Origin: Pseudomonas sp. AFG_SD02_1510_Pfu_092
GTDB taxonomy: Bacteria > Pseudomonadota > Gammaproteobacteria > Pseudomonadales > Pseudomonadaceae
Direction of reading: 5' to 3'
NCBI RefSeq assembly: GCF_003331055.1
Contig: NZ_PUQD01000014.1
Location: forward strand, 27,597-91,596
DNA: 64,000 bases
This document shows, in pieces, positions 52,201 through 61,919 of this stretch (position 1 is the first letter of the stretch; each line of letters starts with the position of its first letter). Position numbers and translations under genes: made by a program. The notes below the pieces were generated by a model. It worked only from the letters and a program-made list of their open reading frames with translations, was not told the DNA's origin and made no database searches.

Positions 52201-52492
52201 GACGCGGCATCTGCTGGAACAGCTGTCACAAAGCGTCAGCGAAGACCTGGCCGCCTTGCGCGCGCTGGCGGCGGACGCCCCCGGCGAGGCTGTGCGCGCC
52301 CTGGCTCACCGGATCAAAGGAGGGGCGAAGATGCTCAAGGTGCGCACGCTGGTCAAGGCGTGCGAGGCCATCGAACAGGCCCACGAGCAAGGCTTGCCAA
52401 CGGTTGACCTGCGCCTGCAACTGCAAGCCAGCCTGGAGACCCTGCTCGACGAGCTGGGCGTTGCGCTCAGTGCAGTTGCAGCGTCGAGCTGA
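49220..52492 (+). CDS. Hybrid sensor kinase with two periplasmic solute-binding domains (BvgS/EvgS type)
   Basis: A 1090-residue unorthodox kinase. Start ATG 49220 is preferred to ATG 49211 because the GAGGG site lies ten bases before it and only one base before the other. Domains in order: signal peptide, two SBP_bac_3 Venus-flytrap domains (about 40-260 and 285-510) and a membrane helix near 535-557. Next come HisKA (MSHEIRTPMNAV, His about 608), HATPase (ISNAIKFTDRGE, DTGIGIS), a receiver (VITDCSMPVMDG, Asp about 896) and an HPt domain (LAHRIKGGAKML, His about 1029). All relay residues are present. No PAS domain is evident between the helix and HisKA. It probably phosphorylates the adjacent regulator in response to a small ligand. 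Confidence 0.93.
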   Translation: MKRLLASALLAIGLTASGAPLAGSEPRQLLARSVSAAAPLVLSSEDRQWLQQRQHLVLGSSRPDYPPLEINVSQHDFEGLSADYAGIIAEQLGISIEVRRYDSRHEAIAALREGRIDLLGSSNAFEAADAQLSLSSPYADDLLVIVTREGRSLKNTPDLAGLRLAMVDHYLPASSVRALYPKAQLSLYRSTLAGLAAVELGEADVYLGDAISTDFAIGKSYQGTLKIDHFCQVAPGAFAFALDNDNQRLHRLVDQALARISESERLNILRRWSSGNTSLLLQRHLTALTAEEEAWIAANPSVSVLVNTSLAPLTFNDDQQRPSGITLDLLKQISLRTGLHFKASESPSAQAMVERLARGDAHMIGALGYGADRLKQLRYTRPYLVSPRVLVTRGDHASPEQAATLDGQRIALVRGSPQGAVLQQRYPQARVVEVDNPLEQMEAVANGVADVAMSSHINATYYISHVFKDRLRIASVLDDDPAVAAFAVAADQPQLQAILDKALLSIPPEELDQLINRWRTSTLVSDSPWRDYRTLALQVLVLSALLLAGVVFWNSYLRKLINQRTEAQHALQAQLALSRGLLEQLRQAKDDAEQASQTKSTFLATMSHEIRTPMNAVIGLLELALEDSRSGRCDTQTLQTAHDSAIGLLELIGDILDISRIESGHITLQPVPTNVVELVRATVRVFEGNARAKGLHLHSELPAAPVWVLADPLRLKQVLSNLISNAIKFTDRGEVQASLSLRSPADSEQLALELNVRDTGIGISPADQARLFNAFVQADGPRARQGAGLGLVISRTLAERMGGALNLQSVEGIGTKVQVSLQLPACAAPLAAEQHAPAQDNRSEPLNILVVDDYPANLLLLERQLHTLGHRVTLAENGEVALAHWQAAHYDLVITDCSMPVMDGHQLTRSIRSLESQRGLAACRILGVTANAQAEERARCLASGMDECLFKPIGLRTLKTHLPQVQPRQQQPARPASGFNLGELRHLTQDDEQLTRHLLEQLSQSVSEDLAALRALAADAPGEAVRALAHRIKGGAKMLKVRTLVKACEAIEQAHEQGLPTVDLRLQLQASLETLLDELGVALSAVAASS

Positions 52493-52508
52493 TCTGGCGA
52501 GAGGCCGA

Positions 52509-53528
52509 TCAGGAACTCTCGCGCACCATCAACTCGAAGCCCAGGTCCTGCTGCGCGTTGCTCACCCGCTTGCCATCGAGCAGTGTCAGCAGCGCCTGCG
52601 CCGCGCCGCGGCCCACCGCAGCCCGGGGTGTGCGAATCGAGGTCAGCCGCGGCACCATGTGCGCCGACGCCGGCAGGTCGTTGAAACCGACCATCGCCAC
52701 TTGCCGTGGCACCTCCACCCCCTGGCGCAACGCCTGCAGCACTGCGCCCTGCGCCAGGTCGTCGTTGCAGAAAAAGATGCCGTCGACATCCGGTGCCTGC
52801 GCCAGCAGCTGGCTGAACAATGCGCTGCCCAGGGCAATCGAGGAAGGCTGCGCCGTCAGCACCTCCAGCTCGGCCGCCTGCAAGCCGGCCTCGGCCAATG
52901 CCTGGCGGAAGCCTTCGGCGCGCTGCATCACCCGCGGGTCGAGCTGCGCGGCAATGAATGCCAGGCGCTTGCGCCCGCGCTCGATCAGGTGACGGGCCGC
53001 CGCGCGCCCGGCCTGCTGCTGCGAGAAGCCGACCGACAATGCCCCGGGTTCGCCATTCAGTTCCATCATGTGCACGCAGGGCACGCCGCTGGCCGCCAGC
53101 ATCTGCCGCGACGCCTCGCTGCGCTCGAAGCCGGTCAGCAGCATGCCGCAGGGCTGGTAGGCCAGGTAATTGCGGATCAGGTTCTCTTCTTCGGCCAGGT
53201 CGTAGTGATAGTTGCCGATCAGCACCTCGAGCCCGCGCGGGCGCATGACCTCGTGAATGGCTTCGAGGGTATCGATGAACAGCTGGTTGGACAGCGACGG
53301 GATCAGCACCACCACCGACTGGCTGCGCGCCGAGGCCAGCGCCCGGGCCGCCGGGTTGGCCACATAGCCCAGGCTGGCCGCCGCCGCCACGACCTTTTCC
53401 ACCAGCGTCGGGGCAACCGTGCTGACCCCGCGCAATGCGCGCGAAGCGGTGATCGGGGAAACCCCGGAAAGCCTGGCGACTTCTGCCAGGGTGGGACGAC
53501 CTGTGGTACGGGAGCCGGTGCGGGACAT
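52509..53528 (-). CDS. gntR: Gluconate-utilisation repressor GntR (LacI family)
   Basis: A 339-residue LacI-family regulator. The headpiece is RPTLAEVARLSGVSPITASRAL (about residues 11-32), with hinge VANPAARALAS. A periplasmic-binding-protein-like effector domain follows, SQSVVVLIPSLSNQLFIDTL onwards. Its position divergent from gluconokinase and gluconate permease genes, and the repeated TAGCGCT sites, identify it as the gluconate repressor. It should release DNA on binding gluconate or 6-phosphogluconate. It is convergent with the hybrid kinase, 16 bp away, with no room for a separate terminator. Confidence 0.92.
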   Translation of the reverse strand: MSRTGSRTTGRPTLAEVARLSGVSPITASRALRGVSTVAPTLVEKVVAAAASLGYVANPAARALASARSQSVVVLIPSLSNQLFIDTLEAIHEVMRPRGLEVLIGNYHYDLAEEENLIRNYLAYQPCGMLLTGFERSEASRQMLAASGVPCVHMMELNGEPGALSVGFSQQQAGRAAARHLIERGRKRLAFIAAQLDPRVMQRAEGFRQALAEAGLQAAELEVLTAQPSSIALGSALFSQLLAQAPDVDGIFFCNDDLAQGAVLQALRQGVEVPRQVAMVGFNDLPASAHMVPRLTSIRTPRAAVGRGAAQALLTLLDGKRVSNAQQDLGFELMVRESS

Positions 53529-53569
53529 GGATGTTGTAATTTTACTACTTGCAAGGAAAGGGAACGGCC

Positions 53570-53588
53570 ACTAAGGTAGCGCTGTCTC
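53570..53588. promoter_or_regulatory. GntR operator 1
   Basis: ACTAAGGTAGCGCTGTCTC fits the form AC-N-AAG-N-TAGCGCT that I recall for the P. aeruginosa GntR operator. It lies about 45 bp upstream of gntR, in the divergent gap, and probably serves autoregulation. Confidence 0.75.
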
Positions 53589-53700
53589 AGGACGCAGGCA
53601 ATGTAATCTTTGGTGACTGCCCCAACTGTTCACCGCCAAGCGTCCATACTGCGTAAGGACAAGATCAATAACACCGGGGAGGTGGCTGTTCGTCGATGAC

Positions 53701-53716
53701 GAGACAGCGCTATCTC
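53701..53716. promoter_or_regulatory. GntR operator 2, before gntK
   Basis: GAGACAGCGCTATCTC is a near-perfect palindrome that reads GATAGCGCTGTCTC on the other strand, sharing TAGCGCTGTCTC with operator 1. It is 18 bp before the gntK start, overlapping the leader, so a bound repressor would block transcription. Confidence 0.75.
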
Positions 53717-53733
53717 ACCCGCAGGAGGTACTG

Positions 53734-54273
53734 ATGAATTCTCCCCTGTCCGCCATCGTGGTGATGGGCGTGGCCGGATGCGGCAAAAGCTGCATCGGCG
53801 CTGCCATTGCCGCCCGCAGCGGCGGTCGCCTGATCGAAGGCGACGCTTTCCACCCTGCCGAAAACATCCGCAAGATGAGCGCTGGCATCCCCCTGGACGA
53901 CAGCGACCGTGCCGGCTGGCTGGTGCGCCTCGGTCAGGAGCTGCAAGCCACGACCCAGGCCGGGGAGCGTCCGATCCTGACCTGCTCGGCGCTCAAGCGC
54001 CGCTACCGCGAGCGCCTGCGCGAGGCCATGCCCGGGCTGGTGTTCGTGTTCCTCGAACTGTCGCCCGCCGAAGCAGAAAAACGCGTGCTGGCCCGCCCCG
54101 GGCATTTCATGCCGGCGAGCCTCATCGACAGCCAGTTCGCCGCCCTGGAATCGCCACGCGGCGAACCCCTGACCCTGGCGCTGGATGCCACGCAACCCAT
54201 CGAAGCGCTTGCCGAAGCGGTGGACAGCTGGCTAAAGGGCCGTGGTGAGCGGGGCCTGGCACAGACCGCCTGA
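53734..54273 (+). CDS. gntK: Gluconokinase
   Basis: A 179-residue gluconate kinase: gluconate + ATP gives 6-phosphogluconate for the Entner-Doudoroff pathway. The Walker A loop is VMGVAGCGKSCIG (about residues 11-23). The GDAFHPAENIRKMSAGIPLDDSDRAGWL block is the family signature, and TCSALKRRYRERLR is also typical. Length matches GntK (about 175). AGGAGG precedes ATG 53734, and operator 2 overlaps its leader. It is followed by the permease gene after a 113-bp gap with its own operator. Confidence 0.95.
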   Translation: MNSPLSAIVVMGVAGCGKSCIGAAIAARSGGRLIEGDAFHPAENIRKMSAGIPLDDSDRAGWLVRLGQELQATTQAGERPILTCSALKRRYRERLREAMPGLVFVFLELSPAEAEKRVLARPGHFMPASLIDSQFAALESPRGEPLTLALDATQPIEALAEAVDSWLKGRGERGLAQTA

Positions 54274-54297
54274 CCCTGGGGGCTTTTCCGGCTCACC

Positions 54298-54313
54298 GAA
54301 GACAGCGCTACCC
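54298..54313. promoter_or_regulatory. GntR operator 3, before gntT
   Basis: GAAGACAGCGCTACCC gives GGTAGCGCTGTCTTC on the other strand, a third copy of the same motif. It lies 74 bp before the permease start, which suggests the permease has its own GntR-controlled promoter in addition to read-through from gntK. Confidence 0.72.
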
Positions 54314-54386
54314 CGTGATGCAAACGCGGGCAGACATGCAAAAAAAAGCTCCGCCAAAACAACGATAAGACCGAGGCCTTCAAACC

Positions 54387-55739
54387 ATGTTCGGACTGGC
54401 TACTGATACCTTCCTGCTGCTCGACGCGCTGGTTACCATCGTCGGGCTGATCCTGCTGATCACCCACTTCAAGGTTCACCCCTTCGTCGCCCTCACCCTT
54501 GCGGCCGGCTTCCTTGGCCTGACCTCCGGCATGCCGGTGGCCAAGGTGATGAAATCGTTTCAGGACGGTTTCGGCGGCGTGTTGGGCTTCGTCGGCATCG
54601 TCCTCGCCCTGGGCACCATGCTCGGCAAGCTGATGGCCGACTCAGGGGGCGCCGACCAGATCGCGCAAACCCTGATCCGCGCCTTCGGCAAGAAGAACGT
54701 GCACTGGGCCATGATGTTCGCCGCCTTCCTGGTGGGCATTCCGTTGTTCTTCGAAATCGGCTTCGTGCTGCTGATCCCGCTGGTGTTCATCGTCGCCCGG
54801 CGCTCCGGCGTGTCGCTGATCAAGATCGGCATTCCGTTGCTGGCCGGCCTGTCGGTGGTGCATGGCCTGGTGCCGCCGCACCCGGGCCCGCTGCTGGCGA
54901 TCGGCATCTTCCATGCCGATATCGGCAAGACCATCTTCTATGGCCTGCTCGTGGCGCTGCCTACCGCGATCATCGCCGGCCCGCTGTTCGGCAACTTCAT
55001 TTCCCGTCATATCCCGGGCAACCCGTCGCAGGAGCTGATGGACCAGATCGCCAAGGAGTCCGACCAGGGCAACCTGCCGAGCTTCACCATCACCCTGGTC
55101 ACCGTGTTGCTGCCCGTGGTGCTGATGCTGCTGAAGACCTTCGCCGACGTGGTGCTGCCCGCCGAGCACATCGTGCGCCAGTGGATGGACCTGATCGGCC
55201 ACCCCATCACCGCCCTGCTCGCCGCGCTGCTGTTGGCGTTCTACACCTTCGGCTCGGCCCGTGGGTTCAACCGCCAGCAGATCATGAAGATGCTCGACCA
55301 GAGCCTGGCACCGACCGCAGCGATCGTACTGATCGTGGGTGCCGGTGGCGGCTTCAAGCAGATGCTGGTGGATACCGGCGTTGGCAACGTGATCGGGCAG
55401 ATGGCCGTGCAGGCGGAAATTTCGCCGATCATGCTGGCCTGGCTGGTCGCGGCGGTGATCCGCATCGCCACCGGTTCGGCCACGGTCGCCACCATTACCG
55501 GTGCGGGCATCGTCGCGCCGGTGATCGACCTGGTGCCGGGGGTGAACCGTGAGTTGCTGGTGCTGGCCACCGGTGCCGGTTCGTTGATCCTGTCGCATGT
55601 GAACGACGCTGGTTTCTGGCTGGTCAAGCAGTACTTCAACATGACCGTGGCGGAAACTTTCAAGACCTGGAGCATGATGGAGACGATCCTGTCGATCATC
55701 GGCATCATCTTCATCATGCTGCTTTCGCTGGTGGTGTAA
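54387..55739 (+). CDS. gntT: Gluconate permease, GntP family
   Basis: A 450-residue proton/gluconate symporter of the GntP family with about 12-14 membrane segments. Family marks include SFQDGFGGVLGFVGIVLALGTMLGKLMADS, GLVPPHPGPLLAIGIFHADI and IRIATGSATVATITGAGIVAP, then LILSHVNDAGFWLVKQYFNM. It completes the gntR-gntK-gntT set. A strong hairpin follows the stop. Confidence 0.94.
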   Translation: MFGLATDTFLLLDALVTIVGLILLITHFKVHPFVALTLAAGFLGLTSGMPVAKVMKSFQDGFGGVLGFVGIVLALGTMLGKLMADSGGADQIAQTLIRAFGKKNVHWAMMFAAFLVGIPLFFEIGFVLLIPLVFIVARRSGVSLIKIGIPLLAGLSVVHGLVPPHPGPLLAIGIFHADIGKTIFYGLLVALPTAIIAGPLFGNFISRHIPGNPSQELMDQIAKESDQGNLPSFTITLVTVLLPVVLMLLKTFADVVLPAEHIVRQWMDLIGHPITALLAALLLAFYTFGSARGFNRQQIMKMLDQSLAPTAAIVLIVGAGGGFKQMLVDTGVGNVIGQMAVQAEISPIMLAWLVAAVIRIATGSATVATITGAGIVAPVIDLVPGVNRELLVLATGAGSLILSHVNDAGFWLVKQYFNMTVAETFKTWSMMETILSIIGIIFIMLLSLVV

Positions 55740-55768
55740 CCGTTGATCGGGGTAATGGCACCTTGAAG

Positions 55769-55809
55769 CTTCGGTGAGGGCCGAAGGGAAGTATCAGCCC
55801 TCGCCGAAG
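55769..55809 (+). terminator. Strong hairpin after gntT
   Basis: CTTCGGTGAGGGC pairs with GCCCTCGCCGAAG (13 pairs, one G-U type) around CGAAGGGAAGTATCA. No T-run follows; the next gene's ribosome site AAAGGAG starts at once, so it may also shape that leader. Confidence 0.7.
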
Positions 55810-55823
55810 CAAAGGAGTCTGCC

Positions 55824-56126
55824 ATGCCCCGCTCAAGCATCCTGCTGCTTGCCCTGCTCGCCGCCCCGCTGGCGCTCGCCGCCGGCACCGGCCCCACCTA
55901 CCCCGACGACCCGCACAACCCGGCGCCCAAGCCGGGCGTGGACAGCACCCTCAACCCGATCGAAAAGCCCATGCCTCGGGATACAGACCCGCGCATCAAG
56001 GGCAACGACCCGGACAGCCCGCCGGCGCAACAGAATGACAACCGCGACCTACCGGGGTCGGAGGGCAGTGGCTCGGAGGGCATCGGGGGGCAAGGGGGAA
56101 GCGGGACTGGCGGTAGTCAGCGCTAA
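55824..56126 (+). CDS. Small exported Pro/Gly-rich protein
   Basis: A 100-residue protein with a clear signal peptide (ILLLALLAAPLALAAG) and a mature part of about 80 residues that is disordered and acidic-polar, rich in Pro, Gly, Ser, Asp and Asn (DPHNPAPKPGVDS, EGSGSEGIGGQGGSGTGGSQ). No Cys or folded domain is seen. AAAGGAG before ATG 55824 supports translation. Its job is unknown; similar small exported proteins occur in many pseudomonads. Confidence 0.65.
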   Translation: MPRSSILLLALLAAPLALAAGTGPTYPDDPHNPAPKPGVDSTLNPIEKPMPRDTDPRIKGNDPDSPPAQQNDNRDLPGSEGSGSEGIGGQGGSGTGGSQR

Positions 56127-56144
56127 GACTTGGCGGCGCGTTGC

Positions 56145-56452
56145 GCCCCATCGCCGGCAAGCCAGCTCCCACAGGTTTCAGCGCAAGCCCGAGGCATACG
56201 CAGCCCCATGTGGGAGCGGGTTCACCCGCGAAGCAGGCGACGCGAGGGATGGCACCGGCTGCGCCGGTGTTCGCGGCCACGGCCGCTCCCACAGGGATCG
56301 CGCCAGTTTTTGGAAATTGATCAAGACAGTTGCTCCCACATCGACCGCATCGACTTCAAGCCTTGTGCGATGCCTGTTAAGCATTCCGTGAGGCTATCGC
56401 GGTCGGTGTGGGAGCTGGCTTGCCGGCGATGGGGCTGCATAGCAGCCCCCAG
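56145..56452. repeat. Mixed REP elements
   Basis: The 329-bp gap between the small exported gene and the response regulator holds a reverse subtype-2 element (CCATCGCCGGCAAGCCAGC, about 56149). It also holds a full common REP pair (GTGGGAGCGGGTTCACCCGC ... CGCGGCCACGGCCGCTCCC, 56210-56298) and a forward subtype-2 element with its GGGGCTGCATAGCAGCCCC stem (56405-56452). Nothing else was seen. Confidence 0.78.
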
Positions 56453-56455
56453 GCC

Positions 56456-57883
<1,428 letters not shown>

Positions 57884-59483
57884 GGTCCCCTCCCGCTGCG
57901 ATATTGAATGTGAGGCTGACGCGGGTTCCTTCCTCTTCGCGGCTGCTCAGGCTGACCGAACCGCCAAAACGTTCCATGATGCGTTTGACCAGGGCCAGGC
58001 CGACGCCGAGGCCGCCCTGCTTGGTGGTGTAGAACGGCTTGAACACCATCCGTTCCTGCTGCTGGCTCATGCCCTTGCCGGTATCGCTGAGGACGAACTC
58101 GGCGCGCTGGCCATCCTGCACGTTGACTTGGGCGCCCAGCAGGCCGCCGCTGGGCATGGCTTCCAGGGCATTGGAGAACAGCGTATTGAGAATCTGCGTG
58201 AGCTGCAGCGGCTGGCTGGTCACCCACTGCGCGGCAGGGCCTTCATAGCAGAAGCGCACACCGCTGCGTTCGATCTGCTGGACGAACGCCAGGCGGGTGT
58301 CCTCGATGGCCGCCACCAGGTCCACGGCCTCGGCCTCGTCGCTGGTCGGGCGCAACGACACCAGCAAATCACGCACCCAACGCGACATGCGGTCAACCTG
58401 GCTGATGATGTCGGTGATGTTCTTCTGCGCCGCGGGGTTGGCGATTTCCTGGGCCAGTTCGGCGCTGGAGCGGATGTTGGCCAGCGGGTTGCGCAAGCTG
58501 TGCGCCACCGCCGAGGACATCTCGCCCAGGGCCACGTAGGTTTCACTGGCCACCAGCCGGTCCTGCTGCAGGTTCAACAAGTGCGCGGCGCGGCGCACGA
58601 TCCAGAACAGGCCGAAATAGATCAGCGCCCCGCCCACCAGGGTCGAGGCCCAGATCAGCACATAGCCGCGCTGGATGCGCCGTACCAGGTCCTGCGGCTC
58701 CTTGTAGATTTCCACCATGGCCATGACCTGCTCGCCCTGGCTGTCGAACAGCGGGATGTAGTTCTCGATGAACAGGTAGCGCGGCTCACGCAGGAATTTC
58801 TGCTCTTCGCGGTCATCCTCGGCCTGGTGATAGCTGGCCGACACCGCCTTGCGCGAGCGGAAGGCGCGGTCGAGGTCGCCATCGGCCTCGATGCGCTGGC
58901 CGATCAGCGCTGGGTTGGTCGACCAGACGATGGTGCGGTCGCGGGCGTAGACGTTGGCCAGCAGGGTGTCCGGCAGATGCTCGACATGGTCGAGAAACTC
59001 GACCCGGGTCGACTCGGCCAGCGCCGGGGTGAACTGCAGGTGCTGCTGGTCCAGGCGTGGGTCGAGCAACTCGCCCATGGTGGTGCCAGGCGGCAACTGC
59101 GAATGGCGCACCTCGGCCTGGGCCATGGCCTGGATGAACTGGGCGGTCAGCATGGCATCGCGCTCTACGCTGTCGCGCACCACGAACCGCGTCGACACGT
59201 AACCCAGCCCGCCCGCCACCGAGGCGATGATCAACAGGCTGATGATCGAGAACCAGCGCAGCAGGTTGAATTCACGCAAGGGCACGGCGACGCCATTGGT
59301 CGTCGCACGGGCCTTGTCGGAAGCTTGGTTCTCCAGCATCTGCATCGCGTGATTCCCGCGCTGGGCGTCCGTTGCGAAATGCCTCAAGGCGACGAACAGT
59401 AGCCAATTGATAGCATTTCACCTGAGCAGCCGCAGCTGCCATTTGTCGTGCGTTGCATCGTGCTTGTCTCGCTGCAAGCACTT

Positions 59484-59499
59484 TGCAAGAACTTGGCCA
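59484..59499 (-). promoter_or_regulatory. Sigma-54-like promoter of kinase 1
   Basis: On the minus strand, TTGGCCAAGTTCTTGCA has GG-N10-GC spacing and matches YTGGC-N8-TTGCA, with only the inner ACG of the consensus changed. The expected start is near 59470, about 125 bp before the ATG at 59345. The motif element at 59575 is about 84 bp upstream. Confidence 0.7.
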
Positions 59500-59574
59500 A
59501 CCAATTCAGAACATTTTTATTCGTTGAATTTCATAGGGTTAGCAGAACATCTTGAATTTAATTTGAGGAAATAC

Positions 59575-59601
59575 CCCCAGAGTTGGGGAATCAGCCCCAA
59601 C
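59575..59601. promoter_or_regulatory. Element A: CCCCA-N4-TGGGG plus third half-site
   Basis: CCCCAGAGTTGGGG (59575-59588) is an inverted repeat with a 4-base centre. It overlaps a second one, GTTGGGGAATCAGCCCCAAC (59582-59601), a perfect 7-bp pair around 6 bases. It lies in the 306-bp AT-rich gap between the two kinase genes and is a candidate enhancer site. The rest of the gap shows no coding signal. Confidence 0.6.
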
Positions 59602-59651
59602 AACGCAATTTACCTGTAAATCAATAGGTTGGAACACATAGTTAACCCCAA

Positions 59652-61112
59652 TCATGAGCCAGTGAACAAGCGAAAATTCAAAGAAACCCGGGTACCATGG
59701 CCCTCACTACTGCTCAGCCGGACAGTGCCGCCGTAGCGTTCCATGATGCGTTTCACCAGCAACAGGCCCACACCCAAGCCACCCTGCTTGGTGGTGAAGA
59801 ACGGCCGGAAAGCCATGCGCTGCAGCGCTTCGTTCATGCCCTTGCCGGTGTCCGACAGGCGCACGGTCAGGTTCCGCCGGTCATGGCGCACCACCTCGAC
59901 CCGTAATCGCCCGCCCTGCTCCATCGACTCCAGGGCATTGGCGATCAGGCTGCTGAAGATCTGCCGCAGCAACGCCGGATGCCCCAACACCTGCACCGCC
60001 GGCAAGGGTTGCAGGTCCAGGCTCACGCCACCGCGCGCCAGCGGTACCGCATAGGTGTGCAGGCTGTCCTGCAAGGCCAGCGGCAAGTCCACCGCCACCG
60101 CTTCATCGTTGAGCGGGCGCAGCGACTGCAACATCTGGCGGATCCACTGCGACATGCGGTCGACCTGGCTGATGATGTCGTTGACATTGCGCTGTGCCGG
60201 GCCATCGTCGAAGGCCTGGGCCAGTTCGGCACTGGAACGGATGCTGGCCAAGGGGTTGCGCAAGCTGTGGGCCACCGCCGAGGACACCTCGCCCAGGGCC
60301 ACATAGGTCTCGTTGTTGATCAGCCGCTTCTGCTGCCCGGTCAGCAGCCGCGCGGCGCGGTGCATGATGCCGTACAGGCCGACATAGACCAGGCCGGCAC
60401 CGACGGTGATGGCCAGCCAGATCATGATCAACCCATGCTCGATGCGCACGATCAGGTCGCGCGGTTCCTTGTAGATCTCGACCATCGCCGTGACCTGCTC
60501 GCCATCGGCATCGAACAGCGGAATGTAGTTTTCGATGAACAATTGCTCGGGCGGGGTGACGAACTTCTGCTCGGCACGGGCCTGTTCGAAGTTGTGGTAG
60601 CTGGCCGAGACGCGCATCTTGTATTCGAAGGCCTTTTCGAGGTCATCGTCGCCTTCGATCAGCTTGCCGACCAGCGCCGGGTTGCTGGACCAGATCACCG
60701 TACGGTCAGGCGCATAGATGTTGGCCAGCAGCATGTCGGGCAGGTGCGCGATGTGGTCGAGGAACTCGCCGCGCGCCCTGCGCCGGGCGTCCGGGTCGAC
60801 CCCGGGCAGGTTGCTGTGGTCGGTACGCGGGTCTAGCAGTTCGCCCATGGTGCGCACGTTGGGGATCGATACATGGCGCACCTCGGCATCGGCTATGGAG
60901 GTAATGAACTGGGCAGTCAGCAAGGCATCGCGCTCGATGCTCTCGTCGATGATGAAACGGCTGGAAATCAGGCCCAGGCCGACCGCCACCGAGAGGATGA
61001 TCGCCAGGCTGACCCAGGCATACCAGCGCAGCAGGTTGAACGGCTTGCGTGGGGCGGCCAGCTCGCTACCGGCAGGTACTTCGAAAACCTCGGGACGCGG
61101 GGCCATGTCCAT
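59652..61112 (-). CDS. Sensor histidine kinase 2, paralogue of kinase 1
   Basis: A 486-residue kinase that matches kinase 1 along its whole length, clearly above half identical by eye: FNLLRWYAWVSLAIILSVAV, SIERDALLTAQFITSIADAEVRH, TMGELLDPRTD, LFIENYIPLFDADGEQVTAMVEIYKEP and SSAVAHSLRNPLASIRSSAELA. ATG 61112 has TGGAG seven bases upstream and is preferred to a GTG four codons earlier. The phosphoacceptor His and the ATPase motifs (LSDTGKGMNEAL, GGLGVGLLLVKRIME) are intact, so both kinases should be active. The sensor domains differ most in the periplasmic middle, suggesting different signals feeding one regulator. No second response regulator is present. Confidence 0.92.
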   Translation of the reverse strand: MDMAPRPEVFEVPAGSELAAPRKPFNLLRWYAWVSLAIILSVAVGLGLISSRFIIDESIERDALLTAQFITSIADAEVRHVSIPNVRTMGELLDPRTDHSNLPGVDPDARRRARGEFLDHIAHLPDMLLANIYAPDRTVIWSSNPALVGKLIEGDDDLEKAFEYKMRVSASYHNFEQARAEQKFVTPPEQLFIENYIPLFDADGEQVTAMVEIYKEPRDLIVRIEHGLIMIWLAITVGAGLVYVGLYGIMHRAARLLTGQQKRLINNETYVALGEVSSAVAHSLRNPLASIRSSAELAQAFDDGPAQRNVNDIISQVDRMSQWIRQMLQSLRPLNDEAVAVDLPLALQDSLHTYAVPLARGGVSLDLQPLPAVQVLGHPALLRQIFSSLIANALESMEQGGRLRVEVVRHDRRNLTVRLSDTGKGMNEALQRMAFRPFFTTKQGGLGVGLLLVKRIMERYGGTVRLSSSEGHGTRVSLNFRLFTGS

Positions 61113-61135
61113 GTCGGACTCCACAACTGCACCTT

Positions 61136-61163
61136 CACAAGGTTATAGCCCAGAGTTGGGGAA
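61136..61163 (-). promoter_or_regulatory. Element B with a weak sigma-54-like promoter, kinase 2
   Basis: CCCAGAGTTGGGGAA (61149-61163) is 15 bases identical to element A. It adjoins, on the minus strand, GGGCTATAACCTTGTG, which keeps GGC-N7-TTG spacing but lacks the last C. This promoter is weak and the element overlaps it, so binding here might repress rather than activate. Confidence 0.42.
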
Positions 61164-61210
61164 ACCATCGGGTCGGCCTGGCAGCATCCGCCGAAGGGTA
61201 GCGTTGAAGG

Positions 61211-61795
61211 TCATTCACCGGTCAGCCCCTGGAGCTTGCGGTACTCGCGCAGCACATTGGGCACATAGCGCCGGGTCTCGGCGAACGGCGGTACCGCACC
61301 GCGGCGCAGCACCGCCTCGGGGCCGGCGTTGTAGGCTGCCACAGCCAGCGTGACGTCGTTGTCGAACAGGTCGAGCATACGCTTGAGGTAACGGGCGCCG
61401 CCCTGCACGTTGTCTTCCGGGTCCAGGCGGTTTTCCACGCCCATTTCGCGGGCGGTGCCCGGCATCAGTTGCATCAGCCCCACCGCGCCAGCCGGTGAGC
61501 GGGCCTTGGCGTTGTAGCCGGATTCCGCCTTGATTACCGCATGCAGCAGCGCTGGCGGGACGTCATGGGTGCGCGCCGCGGCGGCGACCAGCTTGGCGTA
61601 GGGGCGGCCAGTGATCAACTGCGCGTTGGCCGGGCCGGCCTGGGCCTGCGGCTCGCTGATCACCGTTTCGTAGAAGCGCCCGGGCCGGTGGACGTTGGTC
61701 AGTATGTAGCTGCCTTTGGCATCGATGGAAACGTACACATCGGCCTGGGCAGCACCTGCCACCAGCCAGAACAAACCGAGAATGAGTCCACGCAT
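61211..61795 (-). CDS. Lytic transglycosylase (Slt/MltE-like, DUF4124 N-terminus)
   Basis: A 194-residue exported enzyme. It has a signal peptide (LILGLFWLVAGAAQA), then a short DUF4124-like stretch DVYVSIDAKGSYILTNVHRPG, then the Slt70 catalytic domain. The domain's AVIKAESGYNAKARSPAGAV carries the catalytic Glu (ESGYN), and GLMQLMPGTAREMGV and VAAYNAGPEAVLRRG are typical. It cuts peptidoglycan without hydrolysis. Such small enzymes often open the wall for secretion machines or pili, which suits its place next to gspG and gspF. AAGAGG precedes the ATG. Confidence 0.92.
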   Translation of the reverse strand: MRGLILGLFWLVAGAAQADVYVSIDAKGSYILTNVHRPGRFYETVISEPQAQAGPANAQLITGRPYAKLVAAAARTHDVPPALLHAVIKAESGYNAKARSPAGAVGLMQLMPGTAREMGVENRLDPEDNVQGGARYLKRMLDLFDNDVTLAVAAYNAGPEAVLRRGAVPPFAETRRYVPNVLREYRKLQGLTGE

Positions 61796-61816
61796 GTCGG
61801 TCGCCTCTTAGTGGTA

Positions 61817-61840
61817 CCCCGAAGTTGGGGGATATGCCCC
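61817..61840. promoter_or_regulatory. Element C between transglycosylase and gspG
   Basis: CCCCGAAGTTGGGG (61817-61830) followed by GATATG and CCCC gives the same three half-site layout as element A, at 13 of the first 16 bases. It is centred about 98 bp upstream of the -24 region before gspG and 30 bp before the transglycosylase start, so it may serve both divergent genes. Confidence 0.55.
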
Positions 61841-61919
61841 GGAAAACCCGAGCCTGAAGAGCACGACGCAAGCACTGTGCCGCTTTGCGTGCCGCATGCC
61901 GCAAGGCGCCGAGGCAGGC

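Noticed and set aside
54250..54270. Sigma-54 promoter before the gluconate permease (TGGCACAGACCGCC)
   Set aside because: The TTGC half at -12 is missing, and the sequence is the coding end of gntK.
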